This document shows, in pieces, positions 46,977 through 58,011 of a stretch of DNA of 64,000 nt (its first letter is position 1; every line of letters begins with the position of its first letter). Position numbers and translations under genes: made by a program. The DNA is taken from NCBI GenBank assembly GCA_000320545.1, contig ADNK01003488.1, positions 1 through 64,000 of the forward strand. The letters are read 5' to 3'. The stretch comes from Bigelowiella natans CCMP2755. Its lineage: Eukaryota > Cercozoa > Chlorarachniophyceae. Under the pieces are notes generated by a model. That model saw only the letters and a list, made by a program, of their open reading frames with translations. It did no database searches and was not told the origin of the DNA.

Positions 46977-47516
46977 CACATGCTTATTCTATATCACGTG
47001 AGAGTTTATTTCAAGCTGGAAAGGGACATATGTCGGTGTGTATGCATTTATTTATGAGAATGTGCGTAAGCGATGTCATTTTTTCAAATACGTGTTCTTA
47101 ACTCTGTAATATGAGAGAACAGAGAATATATGACTAATCATATTGAAATATTTCAACTACCTTCAAACCAGGAGGAAGTTGGTTGTTTCCCTCTAGTTGT
47201 CTAACATACATATCTTGCTCCTACGAATATATCATCATCATTGGCCACATAAATATCGATATTCGTCATTGATAAGTGCTATGTATGCGGTTACGAATAA
47301 GCATACCTTCCTTGTTTTCGGGTCATTCAGATCTCTCATGTAGTCATGGAGAAGATCGTGGAACTCTTTTTTCTTCATGCAATTATAAAGGCGGCGTTTT
47401 TCCTGAGACCAGACGTTTTAGCTATGATCAACTTTAGATGTAAGGAAAAGAAATGGGAAATTTTCACTTACATCTTCGGAGAGATTGAGCTTTTCATTGT
47501 TAAATACCCCATTCAT
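44603..47516 (-). CDS. PIH-domain protein, Kintoun/DNAAF2-like dynein assembly factor
   Basis: Nine exons in phase: 47516-47472, 47402-47307, 47220-47161, 46869-46759, 46658-46609, 46495-46307, 46223-45255, 45185-44906, 44851-44603. They give about 682 residues. The N-terminus reads LNLSEDEKRRL and DYMRDLNDPKTRK. The PIH core follows with ETIFVNVCSS, SWRIPYS over the exon 5/6 junction, SLVYDVIFN and the end signature GVKCKGGEP. A C-terminal CS-like domain shows LVVKIRIPAV, LSLNAPPYDALSVDLPY and GSAKYKRKK. PIH proteins pre-assemble axonemal dynein arms in the cytoplasm with HSP90. Between the two domains sits an SH3/KOW-like segment (VGDVVVIKQL, PEYNGREGVI; about 45925-45800), which I do not know from this family. 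The last exon is acidic; its end could be different if a donor at GATG|GTAAAA is used. Confidence 0.85.
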
Positions 47517-48124
47517 GTCTCAATTTGGATTGGTCGCTGGAAATCCAAATTTACCAGTATTTCTTAACGGGGGTGGGGGGTTCAGGTACGTAGAGGAAGC
47601 AGCACTCACTCCTCCCACACTAGTCTACTTCTAAATGTTAGGACTTTGAAATGTGTGGAACCTCCTATAATAAAACGGACGTTTCGTTTGTTTGGATTTC
47701 ATGTCGCATTACAATAAACTCAGGTCGTTTTCCATCGTTGTCTCACCAATATCTCAGTCTCACACGTAGGACTTCGTTGATACGTGTGACTCCTTTTTGA
47801 ACCAAGAATGCCAAACCGCTGCTTCTTTCTTCAATCTACAACCATTTATTCGTGAAATCTTCCATATATTATTGTCGTATCACTAATTTGTACGATGATT
47901 GATATAGATCCAGAGTTGTGCAATGCTTTGCCTATTTCTTACGAAGTGGGAAAAGGCTCGTGGCTCCGCGTACACTGTGCCCCTCTCTTCCATTCCCTCA
48001 TCCATCTGATATCACTGTATTCCGGGAGAAGTAAGATTCTAGCTTAAGTCGATTCGACGCAGCTGAAGATTTGATACCACAGCCTATGGCTACTACTATC
48101 CCTGGTTTTTGAAGATAGGGGGCG
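47517..48124. other. Divergent spacer Kintoun-like / GH16-like
   Basis: About 608 bp between two gene starts, so a shared promoter region. Contains a short G-run (GGGGGTGGGGGG near 47570), otherwise plain sequence without microsatellites or palindromic-word island. Confidence 0.5.
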
Positions 48125-49436
48125 ATGCGTGGGAGAAGTGAAGGGCAAGGCGCTGGTATGGCGGCTTCGAGAGACGCTACAGATGCCAGAATGCAGCCAG
48201 ACTATGGATCAACAACACAGTTTGATACCTCTAGACCTGCTTCTTGGGAAGAAATGGAAATGGGTAGCATGAGTGCGGCAAGCATAGCTCATGAACATCG
48301 CGCTTCGTTCCTACTCCTTCTCCTTATGCTTGGAATGTTAGCCTTTTCAGTATTAACGGCTGGTAGTACTGCTCATGGAATCCAAAAGCCAATTCAAAAG
48401 AAGGGCAGGGTAGACACCGGAGATGAAAGAACTAAGAACGAGCAGGGAGAGCAGCAGGAACAACCTTTCTCCACTACAAATACAGGCATGAGGCCGAAGG
48501 GACGTTGGACACATTTTCTACCACTTCCTTCGCCCGGGACTACAATTACTATTCCTCCAGGAATCAACATATCTTCAGGCACAACCTACGAAATCACAAA
48601 ACCACCTGATGAAGGCGGTGAAGAGATTTTGAAATCTTACAGGCAATGGAACTTCCGAGACGGCCTGAACATTTCAATGTGGGAAATGGGTCGTGGGCTT
48701 CATAGATCGTGTCTCTCTTGCGTACACTCTGAATGCGATATGGCAAATGAATTAGTAAACAAAACTGAAAGTAGTCCTCCTTGTATCTACTTCTGTGAAT
48801 CTGAGTATATGGTCAAATCATCCAGAAACGGTTTGGCACTATCCATGGCAATGGGAGCAGATAGCAATGATGATGATACTAATTCATGTGCTCAAAAGGG
48901 GGGGTTGTATATGGCAGGGTCTATTCAATCAAGGTGGGCTTTCCAGGAAGGCCAGGTCTCAATAGAAATGAGAATGGAAGATGGGGGGCCGAGAAATGCA
49001 GAAACATGTTTACGAATTCTCGGGTCGAAAGGCCACACAGAAATTAATATGTGCGTTTTGCCAATGTGGGGCTACGACCAAGCCACGTTATATACCCGGG
49101 AGAAGACGGGACGCAAAACTCTCAAATTTGTGCCTCTGAATTTTAAAGCATCTAAAGCTTTCCACACTTACTCGATAAAACTGGCTGAGGATTCAGTGCA
49201 GTGGATGGTAGACGGAAATGCATTACATTCCGAAAATATCGTGAGTGTACAGAATGCGATGCGTGTGAAAATTTCTTACCAGCCCGATGCTATTCATCCC
49301 AGGTACTCCTAAAATCTAAAACATTGGTATTGATCTTTAACTACGAATAGTCTAATACTAAAATTGTGATATATCCAGTTCAAAAAATTATGGAGAAGGG
49401 ATGCTGGAAATTATGAAGATATCATATCAAGAATAG
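48125..49436 (+). CDS. Type II membrane protein with GH16/LamG-like fold
   Basis: Two exons, 48125-49302 and 49379-49436, give 411 residues. A cytoplasmic tail of about 60 residues is followed by one hydrophobic segment (FLLLLLMLGMLAFSVL, about residues 61-80), then an extracellular or lumenal domain. The domain has a GH16 pattern: FHTYSIKLAEDSVQWMVDG and the closing strand MLEIMKISY. GH16 enzymes cleave or remodel beta-glucans, and the yeast Kre6/Skn1 proteins are type II membrane members. The catalytic E-x-D-x-x-E motif is not visible; the equivalent place reads TEINMCV. A lectin-like or structural role is therefore as likely as catalysis. Several cysteines (CLSCVHSEC) suggest disulphides. 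Shares a divergent promoter with the Kintoun-like gene. Confidence 0.7.
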
Positions 49437-50304
49437 AAATAATGATTATTATTATGAATAAAGACTTGTCTGTAGCAGGAAAAATCATCATGGACATGCA
49501 GTTCATAAATCTTTTTGAACTTCAGACTAGTTTTTGCTAAGCTATCGAACTTTTATTTAAATACGGCTGTGCACTTATTGCGAGAAATATAGGGTGTAAA
49601 GCTGATCCTAGCATTATGAATTTATTTTTAACATGGAGTTATTGGTGAACCTGCAGTGCTAGAGTGCGGTGTCGAACATGTAACTAAAAGCTACATTTTC
49701 CCACCTTGTTTCTCCGTCGCAATGACATTAATAGACATATATAGATATCTAGATGTACATGGTTGCGGCTAAAAATGTGCATTCAATCAACGATGCGACA
49801 TGTGGGCATCACATGTAGCATGGCATGCACGATAGTCCTACGCACGCACCGCGCGTACTAGCGTGCAACAATGCGGCATATTAGCATGATTGAATTTGCT
49901 GCATGTAAAGCATGTATCGTAGGCATGCAATGTGTGCGAAGAGAATGACGCGTTGGATGGTTAGCCTAGATGGAGCCTGTCACGCATGATGGCTGTTACA
50001 ACACGCTACGCAAGTACGTTCGAGATCTTAACTCATTTTCGTATACGAACCATTTAAATTTTGGTGCGGTTATTATTACAGGTTTGCTTTGGGTTATTAC
50101 TAAACTAGTCTGTAATGACTAGTGACTGAAACATATAACAAAATGGGTCAGCCTGCTATATGCATGCTATTTGCCTACCTGTGCACGCGCACAGCTTCGA
50201 TCTTGCCATGCGAAACCAAAACCTCAGCCTTTCTCGAAACCAAAGAAGAGGATTTCTTTGATCGATGTTTTTATGTTACATCACATTTTCATTGAAATTC
50301 ATTA
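49437..50304. other. Convergent spacer: palindromic-word island
   Basis: Between the 3' ends of the GH16-like and YqcI-like genes. Words such as ATGTACATG, GCATGCA, TAGCATG and GTGCACGCGC are frequent at 49750-50220. No gene seen. Confidence 0.6.
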
Positions 50305-52489
50305 TTAGTGCTGAGGCCACCATCTTCCTGGACCCTCAGCCGGATCCTTGATAACACCATCGGTTTTTGTACCTCGATGAGGCTCCTAAAGCATTACAAG
50401 TTATTATAATGAAGGGCATACAAATTGCTATTCTCCTACCTGAAGATCCATAGGAAGAACAGTAACAGTCGCAGCGTGGCGTTGAATCGCGGATGAGTAG
50501 AGTGGTCTCCCATTTCCTGTGTTTTATTCATTCACACAATTTCAACACCATATTCTTCTTCTTCGTTTTATATTGAGAAGAAGACTTGAAAACAATCAAT
50601 GTGAGTCCTAGTACGTTTAAAGTTCTCCTTGATTGCTTGACGGATTGGAATTGTTACTTTATGTCTTGTGAAAGATGATCCTGGCTGAAATAGAACATAG
50701 GAGTTCGCTTCTGCAAATATATCATGTTAACCTCCTCCATTTACATGCATTTGAACAATTATGAAATGCACCTGTGCCGAACGCAAATCGGGGATGGCTG
50801 TATAGAGAAATATGTCAAGATAATCATGTAATCATACGAGAAAAGAGTTTTACTTCGATGGATAACACGCAGCGAAAGTCGTCACAAAGAAGTACCTGTT
50901 AAATAGTATCGCGTTTGTGATAATCATCCTCATTTTCAACGAACGAAAGAACAAAGAAAATATGTAAAAATATCAAACTACTTGTCATCCCATCGAAATC
51001 TCCAAGTATGGCCCTCAAGTGGTTGCTTCATCACATTTAAATCTTTGTAAATAAAAAATCAACGATATTTCAATTTAAGTTTTCACAGGCGTTAGCATCT
51101 GATGATCATCATCACCAACCTGTTGGATCCATTTTGCCCAATGCCACAAGTAGCTGATATGATGTTAGTAACTTAATTGTAGTAGCGGTCAGTTTAAACA
51201 CTAAATAACGACGACCACTGAGATCAACCCGATGCTGTTTTACCTACCTCATAAACAGCTTTTCCATGGCTTTTCCATTCATTTCCCGTATTTCTAATAT
51301 AAGTAAAACTCTTACGGGAGTATCCATAAAGACGAGCATAATGATTTACTCTATTTCAAACAGGAAACCGTCAACGTCGGATGCATTTGCAAAGTCAAAG
51401 AATGCACGAGTGCTGGCTTTCACATCCTATTAACAAAGTGGTTAAAATTGCATTTATATTCGATAAGATGGAGACACAGTTTCTGGTCATCCCCACCTGT
51501 TGCATACTTCCCATTCTACAAGTTTTTCCACCCCTTTCCTCGAGTATTAGTACACCATTGAATCAGGGCATTACAAAGTTGAAAATCATTACCAGATTTT
51601 AGCGCTGGCCGCATAGAAGCAATGGGTGTTTCTCTTTATATTCTCAAACCGTTTTAAGCATGCTGAATGTGCTACATATTTTAAGAAAAGTGGACATCAT
51701 TATACGCTAAACTCTTCCGTAAACTTATAAATCAATTGCTACCTGGATTGTATTTTCGGCATTTTTGAATTTCATTCAGTATTTTTGTGTCCCGTTGGAC
51801 GACAGTATTTATTTTTTCTACTTCCTCATTTTTAAATAGCTTTTTATTCTTTGAAATAATACTATTACGTAGCAAGCAGCATGGAATTGCCAGAAGTAGT
51901 ATCACTAAAATGTGCAGAACGGTTGTTCCGAGTTTACCAAGCACATTTATTATTCCCCTAAATATGTTATTTAGTTAAATTGTTATGGATGTGAGTGAGC
52001 AATGCCTAGAAAATACGTTTAAGAATTCCTTGATAATAGAAATAAATACTTCCAAAAGAGAGAAGGCCGTAGTAGTACCAAAAACATGCTAACGCAACAA
52101 GCGACGAAGCCGCTCGAAAAATTCGCTCGCGTCTGTGAAAGCTGGAAACGTGAGAGGATAAAGCTTCGGGCGTCGTCGTCATAAATTCGCCACATCTGCA
52201 CCTAAAACTCCAAGCTTCATTTGTGTGCTGACAACAATTGCATGTATTGTGACCAGTAAAGCTTCCCTCCCATTGGATCTATTGCTTGTGGCGTTTCCTA
52301 TTTTATCCAAAGCTGCTTACTTAAATACTCAGGCATAAAACATAGATGTCTACTGCTTACCGGATTTCCGAGCCATCCACATGGTCTTCTTGTTTTGTGT
52401 GAGAAGAGGAAATTGTTGAAGTTGCATTTCGTCCAATATCCTTCCATAATGCGAGCAGAACCATTAACTTCAAAATTTTGTCCTAGCAT
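50305..52489 (-). CDS. Membrane protein with tentative YqcI/YcgG-like C-terminal domain
   Basis: Firm exons, all in phase: 51426-51350, 51293-51248, 51153-51120, 51042-50982, 50895-50854, 50797-50772, 50710-50615, 50516-50440, 50385-50305. Their product runs DVKASTRAFFDFANA, EGHTWRFRWDDKYFFVTTF, ANSYVLFQPGSSFTRH, VTIPIRQAIKENFKR and ends RWWPQH. The W-F-F...FFV...FQP...F layout resembles the YqcI/YcgG family of unknown function; this is a weak call. Upstream exons include the ATG exon 52489 to about 52361 and one coding KLYWCRCGEF. Next come a membrane segment (ALACFWYYYGLL) and an exon near 51944-51735 with a second membrane segment (VLHILVILLLAIPCCLL) and a charged helix. Junctions between 52.1 and 51.43 kb do not all match in phase, so the N-terminal half could also be a separate gene. 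Confidence 0.55.
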
Positions 52490-52742
52490 CTAGTCCTTAA
52501 AACATATATCTATAACTCCTTCTCTTTCTCTTTCTCCTCCTCCTCCTCCCTACCGCTTGGTAATAAACTAATGACTTACTCCACAGTATGTTCGATAGCA
52601 TCTAGTTGTGGCCGTGCTCTTATGAAATTTTATCAAGAGATCATCAGAGAGTCGCTAGCGAATATTGCCCTATATTCACAAGGTACGACAACACAACAGG
52701 CCCATCATTGTATACAACGTAATAGATTCACACTGAACGACA

Positions 52743-54243
52743 ATGTCATATCCAAGACGCTTCTTTCACAAGGCCAGTATTTATCCTCCCTATCCTCCCC
52801 AAGCGCCCTCTCCAGCGCGGCTCTCCTGGGTTGCCATGCAGTCACGAGGAGTACAGTGCTGCTGCCTAAATTCACGATTACCAACTTTCATGAAATTTAA
52901 TCGCGGCATACGTTTGGTGTCATCTAGATCAACCATGAGATTGAGGCAACGTGTTCAAATTGCCCATCATCCATGTCCGTTTATTTCGAGAAAACGAGGT
53001 TTTTGTGGTAAATCGGCTAAAGAATCTGGGGAGAAGAATGATGTGGAGTCTGAGATTGCAGATGCTAGAGACGAGGACTATGACAGGGCGCGTCAGACTC
53101 TACAGGAGAGCGTGTTACCAATGTTTGTATCCTCTGCCGAGGTCGTAAATTACGACAAAAGAGAGAGAGAGAGAGAGAGAGCTTGAATGAATCATTGACA
53201 CAATGTTCTTGCTATAGTGGGGTGGATTTTTTAAATTTGGTCAATGTATCTACCAGCAAGATCGAATGATTACTGTATATTAGAAGTTTAAAAGACTGTC
53301 CTTCCGTCACTGAGGGTGGTTCCGTAAATGTCTGTTTCAGGGAATTGAAATGCTGCCTACGACCATCTTCCATGTAGTTTTCGGTTTTGTGCAATATGTG
53401 GGGCTGGCAGGTCATCAAGTTAACATGGAGGAACTTCGAGAAGGTAGCGAATGTTTCCATCTAGAGGATAATGAGTAAGAATTCACACTCCAAGTGTGTG
53501 TGTCTTCTTTGGTGGCTGATAGGATTGGTCCAGGCTCGGCGGTACATCATTGATATGTTCAACGAGGACGATTACGAGGCCATTGAGCGCGTGGTAAGTA
53601 GTGGACTAAGTTTCTTTCACCTATATTGTGAGGCGAGAAGACACAGAACACTGAAATTCACAACCAGGCTGCAACTGAAGTAGCAGATGCTTTTCGGGAG
53701 ACTCGTCGTCTCTGGGAGGAAGGAAAGAAGAGTAGCGGGTATACAATGAGGTAATAATAATGATAAGAAGCACTCCGCTTCTATACCCATTAAATCACAT
53801 GATAACATTCACTTAGTTACTCTGTGGAATCTATCGAAAATGCACTGGTGGTTTCTTCACAAGTTGTAGTAGATGATGATAACTACGAAGAGGTCAGATT
53901 TCTATGAAGACAATCTGAATTTTATTTTGCTAATAATTATGATGAATTTGTGCACAATAATGTAGAGAAGCATGTTTGCATCGTGGTATCGTTGGGCACA
54001 GCTCAATCCTTTTCTGAATTGGATGGTGGAGCCCGCGGAAGTGACAGGCCGATTTGAGATCTACGTATTATACTCGAACCACGAATTGTACGTTCACATT
54101 TAACCCTAAATTCTTTTGTATCAACACCCAGAAGAGATAAGATAAATCTTGTACAAACATACATCAGATATCAGATCAGAAATAAGGATGGGGAACTTAT
54201 TGATGTAGGCCAGTCTAAAGCGCACCCTGTTCAGGTTTCTTAA
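52743..54243 (+). CDS. Unrecognised protein with mitochondrial-like N-terminus
   Basis: Seven exons with fully consistent phases: 52743-53141, 53341-53443, 53523-53593, 53668-53750, 53817-53892, 53966-54087, 54132-54243. They give 321 residues. The first about 90 residues are rich in Arg, Ser and Pro with almost no acids, as in a mitochondrial transit peptide. The body is helical (VQARRYIIDMFNEDDYEAI, EVADAFRETRRLWEEG), then a beta-rich tail (PAEVTGRFEIYVLY, INLVQTYIRYQIRN). A helix-then-sheet layout of this kind occurs in Tim44/NTF2-like folds, but I cannot claim that family. Exon 1 is followed by a (GA)n run just after the donor. The gene is divergent from the YqcI-like gene over only 253 bp. 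Confidence 0.7.
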
Positions 54244-55541
54244 GAGATAGTCAGTACCTTTTCAGTTTAATTATTTAAGTTTAATTTAGCGGTTATGGAG
54301 ATTCTCTAAAGACTTTGATTCAAGTGAAAGTGCGGACAGCAATGCTGATCGACCCTGGATTCTTTCTGCACTAGTTGGTCCCATGTGAAAAAAAGTACCC
54401 ACTTGATGGTTCCACGCCGAAAATGAGATGCCACGTGGGCGGCATGAGTTGTGCAATCAGGGCTACCTGTAACATAGATTACTTGTACTGCAACCGTTTG
54501 CCAAGTTACATGCAACGTTCCATTTTGAAATTGATTCCTTTCAAGTAGCAGTTGCTCGCAGACATCTCTCCAACACGCAGCTGCTTGTTCACTAGTTTAG
54601 GGGTTGTTAATCAATTCAGCTAGAATTGAATATTCCGTTGTGTGGGAGTCTCTGTTGACGGGGATTAGCTGTCTGTAGAGGAGGCAACCAATACTTGCAC
54701 ATTGCAACACATTGCATGCAATGGGCAATCACATGTAAACACAATTCACCACAGCGAACCCATGAAGTAAAAGTGAACACAGTCCAGTGCTCCAGAGCGC
54801 GTATTTTTGCGTCTGCTGATCGAAGATCCACTGCCTGCTATCCTTGCGAATTTTCCCCGAAAACATGTTGCCCTAGCTTGAACAAATTGTTGATTTTTTG
54901 ATGAGCAAATGAAGCACTGCTGCATGACGAATGAGCCGAAACGTTTTCAAGTCAACGCATCGCGGCGCAAGTCTGATGAAAGCACAATGCAGGTGATCTA
55001 GTGATCTCTAGCTTCACATTCTGGCATTGCATGCATGCATGCAGCATTTCAGTGCATGCCAGCATGCGGTGCGTGCGCACATCTCACATGTTTTAGTGCG
55101 TGCTGCAAACATTGTACACACATTGCAGCATGCAACACGCAGCACGCATTGCACATGTCATGCACAACACTGTGTCTATGTGTCCATTGTTGGGCTTGAC
55201 ATCACGCCCATATCTAGATATAGCTAGCATCGCATATAGCTTCAGATACACCGATGACAGACATGTGCGCCGTAGCATTGGCGCAGCGAGATGGATGCGA
55301 TGGATTGCTCGATCGTGCACAATTGTGTGCCTGGTGATGAGCGCATTGCTAGGTCATGCTGAAAAGGAACAAGAAAGCCACAAAGCCATTATGGTCTGGA
55401 TGCGATGCAAGTTTTACCAAAATGTATGCATTTTTTGGTGGAATTGTAATAATAGTCTGTACAAACTAACCTTTTCTCATGTGCATGCTACGTGCAATCA
55501 TGCTCTGTTTTGGTTGTATCAAAATTTCAAATATATGTATG

Positions 55542-55580
<39 letters not shown>

Positions 55581-55719
55581 GTGTCCATTAACATCTAGTA
55601 TGGACACATTGGAGTTCCTGTATGCACCACACGAACTCTCTTTTTTTGTAGATGCTATTGAGCGCCCGAGGAAGGATGCACCGGGGACAAAATAAATTGT
55701 CTCACAGATTCCAGTCTAA
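54244..55719. other. Convergent spacer: palindromic-word island and (AT)n
   Basis: About 1.5 kb between two 3' ends. The stretch 54690-55330 is dense in GCATGCATGCATGC, ACATTGCA, GCAACACGCAGCACGC and CTAGC words. An (AT)n tract lies at about 55546-55576. The open frames crossing it (for example 55100-55591) mirror this repeat composition and show no domain. Confidence 0.65.
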
Positions 55720-56493
55720 CTAAATCGGAATTGCATCCAAAATAACATTCTTTATTTGATTAGCTTTGTGCATGTCATTAATTACTTGGACACGCAAATC
55801 TTCCTCCGTCTCACATAAACCAGGAATATAATCACGGATTTTACCAAGAATCTCAAGGCTAACCAATCCAAGCGGCACAATTTTGTATGGCTTCCCGTCT
55901 TCGCGCATTAGTTCCATCTCCATAGACCCTCTCTGATTTGATATCTCAGATCTTCGCATAAATGCAACAGAAAGTCTGGGTTGTCCACAGATTCTTACGA
56001 GGTACACCCCAGGTTTTAGAGCCTTTTCAAAATCTCCAGAGCTAACTATTTTACCGAACATAGTTGCGAACCCAATAGATGCCATTGCACCCGTAGGAGA
56101 ACTAGGAGAGAGTTCTATTGTTGTTTTTTCGACCTCTCGTAGTTTCATCTCTTTTAGGTTATTTTCCCAACCATCTCCAACGGTCTTCTGATCAATCGTG
56201 TGTTTGATTTCTTCTCTTTGCTGTGGTCTTCCAAAGCGGCGACTATTAATGACGCTCAAAGTGGAAAATCCCTTGCACCTATCTTCAGTTTTGAGCCCAT
56301 TGTTTTGACCTTTATCTGCGACAATAGTGAAGAATGTGGCCCTTGAATGAGCTCGAATACTTCGGAACATAGAAAACCGAGATGACAGAAATGGTCTTGA
56401 AGGATTCTCTTTCGAAATTGTTCTTAGAATTCTAAAGTTCCTTGGTGTCTTTACAAAACCAGTTAAATTCTTCATTGCTAGCGTCGTCACCAT
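55720..56493 (-). CDS. Unrecognised 257-residue protein, possible organelle import signal
   Basis: A single open exon with ATG at 56493. The N-terminus is rich in Arg, Ser, Thr and Phe (KNLTGFVKTPRNFRILR) and poor in acids, suggesting mitochondrial or plastid import. The C-terminal half looks like a compact domain (GVYLVRICGQPRLSVAFM, GKPYKIVPLGLVSLEILG). No family recognised. It is one of few intronless genes here. Its start is 691 bp from the divergently transcribed TMEM216-like gene. Confidence 0.7.
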   Translation of the reverse strand: MVTTLAMKNLTGFVKTPRNFRILRTISKENPSRPFLSSRFSMFRSIRAHSRATFFTIVADKGQNNGLKTEDRCKGFSTLSVINSRRFGRPQQREEIKHTIDQKTVGDGWENNLKEMKLREVEKTTIELSPSSPTGAMASIGFATMFGKIVSSGDFEKALKPGVYLVRICGQPRLSVAFMRRSEISNQRGSMEMELMREDGKPYKIVPLGLVSLEILGKIRDYIPGLCETEEDLRVQVINDMHKANQIKNVILDAIPI

Positions 56494-57184
56494 TATTTCG
56501 ATCCTATTCTTCTATCGAGCTGTTTACCAAAGGGGAAGAGAGGGGGGGAGAGATATGGAGAATTTATAAGAGGTGTGCAGATCGCGAACTTCAGGCAAAA
56601 GCAAGGGGATTTCTGGACGATTTTCAAGGTATTTCATCCAAATGAGAAAAGTCCTCAAGAGAATAAAGAATAAATGTGGGTATTATTTTTACATGTACGT
56701 CGACGCATGCCCTATCCTACTCTAATTAAAGGGGGGGTATTCGCAATCGTGAAAACACCTTAACCTCACCGAGTTATTAGCGTGACATTTAAAGGCTACG
56801 ACAAAATCGTGTCAGAACTCCGAGCAAGATCGGAAAAGCAGGAACAAGCTCGTGACAAAAGGGGGACAAATAATTGTTGTTGCGATCATTGTTGTACGAG
56901 CTGTTGTCGTCGATGTTGTGTCCTAAGAATGAATGTTGCCGAAGAAAAATGAAATTGCCATCAAAATGAGAATCTAAAAACCCACCCAGGAAATAGAACT
57001 AGAAATTAAGACTCGTGCAAGAACTACTAGACTATTGCATAACAAATGGTTGTCGCAAAATAAAATACAAGAGGGTCGTCAAGGGTGCGACTTCCTCACG
57101 ATGGTATTAAGCCTTAAAGTGTTAAAAAGGAGGAGAATGAGGATGAGGAGAAAGGACAACTGATCCGATCCATCGTTTCATCTC
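56494..57184. other. Divergent spacer, promoter-type
   Basis: Lies between the starts of the 257-residue gene and the TMEM216-like gene. It is AT-rich with two G-runs (56540s and GGGGGGG near 56730). No word island and no microsatellite. A small open frame (56442-56645) is antisense to the gene start and not supported. Confidence 0.5.
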
Positions 57185-57564
57185 ATGCCTTTACTTTCCT
57201 CTTGGACCCTTCAAGCTCTCATTCATGCAAATTGGAAATTTACAATGGTGTACGCCATTGTCACCGCAATTTCTATACTCTACAAAGGTACGGCACAAGA
57301 TAACAGCTCTCCCGTGCTTTGTGGGAGCTCATAATGTATTACAGCCTCAAAGTTTAATCATGGCTTCGGGGTGGAAATAGCTGTCCTAGTGCTCATTTTA
57401 CTTTATGAGCCCATAAGGCTCTCCATAGGTACATTATCTTCCTTATTTCTCTTTACACTGCTGAAACCTTTTCACTACTCCTTAGGAATGTCGGCAAATA
57501 AGCGCGATAGCGCACCGTTTTTGGTACACTGACACTTTCAAATTTAGATGTAGACACAATCTAT

Positions 57565-57652
<88 letters not shown>

Positions 57653-57654
57653 GT

Positions 57655-57694
<40 letters not shown>

Positions 57695-58011
57695 TTACAC
57701 AGATAGTATATCTCATGATTATTCAATTCCAAGGCTTCCTTCTACTATGCTTTAACAGGCCTTGTTTTTCGCACTCTGTGGACCATCACTTGCTGTGGGA
57801 GTATACTTCGTCAGCATGCAATACATCTCGTAAGATATCCATAAAGGTATGATAACCGATTGAGTATATTATTCTGGTATTTTAAATTAGGTTACGCTTG
57901 GACACGGCAATCAACGTAGTCTTTATAATTTTCGTGGTGGGAGAAGTTCTTCTCACATTGATACAGCTCCTTCGCCTAGTGCAGCTGTTACCTCAGGAGT
58001 TAAAAATATAA
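57185..58011 (+). CDS. TMEM216: TMEM216-like tetraspan protein of the ciliary transition zone
   Basis: Five exons in phase: 57185-57287, 57345-57428, 57486-57523, 57759-57829, 57891-58011. They give 138 residues, close to animal TMEM216 (about 145). Four hydrophobic segments are visible: [41 protein letters not shown] and [18 protein letters not shown]. The patterns [15 protein letters not shown] and [14 protein letters not shown] fit the TMEM17/TMEM216/TMEM138 family. These proteins belong to the MKS/tectonic complex that gates the base of the cilium. The call rests on remembered family patterns plus matching length and topology. Intron 3 (57524-57758) carries a long (AT)n(GT)n tract. None of the exons is a long open frame, so automatic annotation would easily miss this gene. 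Confidence 0.82.
57567..57692 (+). repeat. (AT)n(GT)n tract in a TMEM216-like intron
   Basis: About 84 bp of uninterrupted AT/TA dinucleotides followed by about 40 bp of GT. It makes up half of the 235-bp third intron and is the longest AT tract in the window, likely length-polymorphic. Confidence 0.95.
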
